Source of the DNA: an uncultured Dehalococcoidia bacterium
Lineage (GTDB): Bacteria; Chloroflexota; Dehalococcoidia; Lucifugimonadales; CAJWER01
Reading direction: 5' to 3'
Assembly: GCA_958296115.1 (NCBI GenBank)
Contig: OY282442.1
Coordinates: 592,001-656,000 of the forward strand
DNA length: 64,000 bases
In this document: one piece after another, positions 63,358 to 64,000 of the stretch
Layout of the letters: every line of letters starts with the position of its first letter
Position numbering within the stretch: position 1 is the first letter of the stretch
The notes under the pieces: generated by a model
Seen by the model: the letters and a program-made list of their open reading frames with translations, nothing else
Databases searched by the model: none
What the model was told of the DNA's origin: nothing
Position numbers and translations under genes: made by a program

Positions 63358-63552
63358 CTACGCTTTCTTCGCCCCCTCGTCCTTGCCTTCCAGGGCCTTG
63401 CCCTCATCGTCCTTGCCGGACACCGAGCCCCGGAACTCGCGGATAGCCTTGCCCATGGCGCCGCCGATCTCCGGAAGACGGCCCGCGCCAAATAGTATCA
63501 GCACGATCACCAAGGCCAGGATCAATTCAGTTGGACCTATCCCAAAAGGCAT
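63358..63552 (-). CDS. tatA: Sec-independent translocase protein TatA/E
   Basis: A 64-residue protein with the TatA plan: short N-terminus (MPFGIGPTE), a membrane helix [22 protein letters not shown] with the conserved F-G-x-x-(R/K)-L-P hinge, then an amphipathic helix ([12 protein letters not shown]) and a charged Lys/Glu tail. TatA forms the translocation pore for folded twin-arginine proteins such as the small Tat-signal product at 2275-2454. GGGAGG stands six bases before ATG. TatC is not in the window. Confidence 0.92.
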   Translation of the reverse strand: MPFGIGPTELILALVIVLILFGAGRLPEIGGAMGKAIREFRGSVSGKDDEGKALEGKDEGAKKA

Positions 63553-63607
63553 CTGCGCCTCCCTGCTGCCGAGCGCCGCATTCCCAGTCTCCGAGCAATC
63601 CGCCGCA

Positions 63608-63754
63608 CTAGAAATCCTCGGCCCGCGGCTTGCGCTTCTTCCTCACCACCTCCACCTCCGCGCTCGCGACGACCGGGCTGTCCAGAAACGTCGGTTTCTG
63701 CTCCTTCTTCTTCGGCTTCTTCTTCTCTCGCTTCGCTGCGTGTCCTCTGGGCAT
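63608..63754 (-). CDS. Small lysine-rich protein
   Basis: A 48-residue protein, [20 protein letters not shown], then [33 protein letters not shown] eight bases before ATG 63754 supports translation. The strongly basic first half and the acidic/basic end suggest RNA or DNA contact or a membrane-adjacent role, but I recognise no family. It lies 55 bases upstream of tatA on the same strand and may be co-transcribed. Confidence 0.5.
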   Translation of the reverse strand: MPRGHAAKREKKKPKKKEQKPTFLDSPVVASAEVEVVRKKRKPRAEDF

Positions 63755-63845
63755 GACGCCGCCCTCCCTTCGGGTCCACGCGGAACCATTTCCTGCAAGC
63801 AGTCTAGCCCAATCCACACCCGCCTGTAAAGAACGGCGCTGTCCG

Positions 63846-64000
63846 CTATCCTATTGCGCTGGCAAGATCGAGAGCGGCGCCGATGAGAGTCGGCTCGACC
63901 TCTGGCGCGAACGGACCCGGGCGCAGGTAGTGCCTGTACGCCTCCGCAGGCTCGTAGCCGCCCTCGGAGATGGCGGCTGCGGCGCAGAGATAGCCCGCGT
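63846..64000 (-). CDS. C-terminal end of an unknown protein (window edge)
   Basis: The last 51 residues of a minus-strand gene whose start lies beyond the window: GYLCAAAAISEGGYEPAEAY, RHYLRPGPFAPEVEPTLIG and AALDLASAIG before the stop at 63846-63848. The sequence faintly recalls the end of neutral/alkaline ceramidase-like proteins (EGGYEP.SYR.Y), but the evidence is too thin to name it. Confidence 0.6.
   Translation of the reverse strand, partial: AGYLCAAAAISEGGYEPAEAYRHYLRPGPFAPEVEPTLIGAALDLASAIG

Noticed and set aside
63846-64000. Ceramidase-like enzyme at the right edge
   Set aside because: Only 51 C-terminal residues are visible and the resemblance is too short to support a name.

Overview
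The window is a GC-rich bacterial chromosome segment with small intergenic gaps. It has no rRNA, tRNA or CRISPR that I could see. Its gene families suggest a Chloroflexota bacterium of the Dehalococcoidia / SAR202 type: secreted proteins with long Pro/Thr linkers behind Ala-rich signal peptides, a DUF1501/DUF1800 pair with an NHL protein, LppX-like lipoproteins, a dimeric eukaryote-like GlyRS, and many single-copy catabolic enzymes (hydantoinase B, enolase-superfamily dehydratase, F420/LLM oxidoreductase, VOC protein, D-aminoacylase). The lineage is inferred from family content only.

Layout. 1-7.2 kb: hydantoinase B (cut by the window edge), corrinoid adenosyltransferase, a tiny Tat-signal peptide with BioY, two thioredoxin-fold lipoproteins and a gamma-glutamyltransferase-like enzyme. 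7.3-20.5 kb: a cell-surface region with three Pro/Thr-rich membrane-anchored proteins, a duplicated array of small coiled-coil membrane proteins, a 1121-residue S-layer-like protein behind two candidate promoters, and another coiled-coil protein. 20.6-21.4 kb: first copy of a ~700 bp dispersed repeat carrying its own promoter. 21.5-24 kb: DEAD-box helicase behind a leader ending in a terminator, then two small envelope proteins. 24-28.7 kb: a K+ uptake cluster (KtrB, KtrA, UspA, two further TrkA-like proteins) ending in prephenate dehydratase. 29-34.3 kb: RdgB-MoaA and two duplicated LppX-like lipoproteins separated by a broken piece of moaA. 34.4-38.2 kb: DUF1501, DUF1800 and NHL genes. 38.2-41.7 kb: an AT-richer accessory patch with a GmrSD-like nuclease, a NYN/OST-HTH protein and a superinfection-immunity-type membrane peptide. 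41.9-48.3 kb: lipoprotein, methyltransferase, sugar-isomerase-like TIM barrel, RecQ and ccmCDE. 48.3-49.4 kb: second copy of the dispersed repeat. 49.4-58 kb: catabolic enzymes interrupted by a Dam-class methylase plus probable restriction enzyme. 58.2-64 kb: membrane pyrophosphatase (again behind a leader terminator), three tandem coiled-coil membrane proteins, an ABC-ATPase remnant, glycyl-tRNA synthetase, TatA and two small or partial genes.

Themes. Envelope and redox genes recur: TlpA-type thioredoxins and System I ccm genes fit cytochrome c maturation, and TatA fits the Tat-type peptide. A K+-dependent-type membrane pyrophosphatase coexists with a Ktr K+ system. Repeat-driven plasticity is strong: three families of membrane coiled-coil proteins vary in length by internal repeats, the lipoproteins and coiled-coil genes are fresh tandem duplications with decaying debris, and a short hairpin element lies at several gene ends. 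Recognisable promoters mostly have an 18 bp spacer with TTGACA/TTGACC and a TAxxxT -10. The most novel-looking items are the promoter-bearing 700 bp repeat, the duplicated coiled-coil array with its promoter-linked palindrome, and the two leader terminators.
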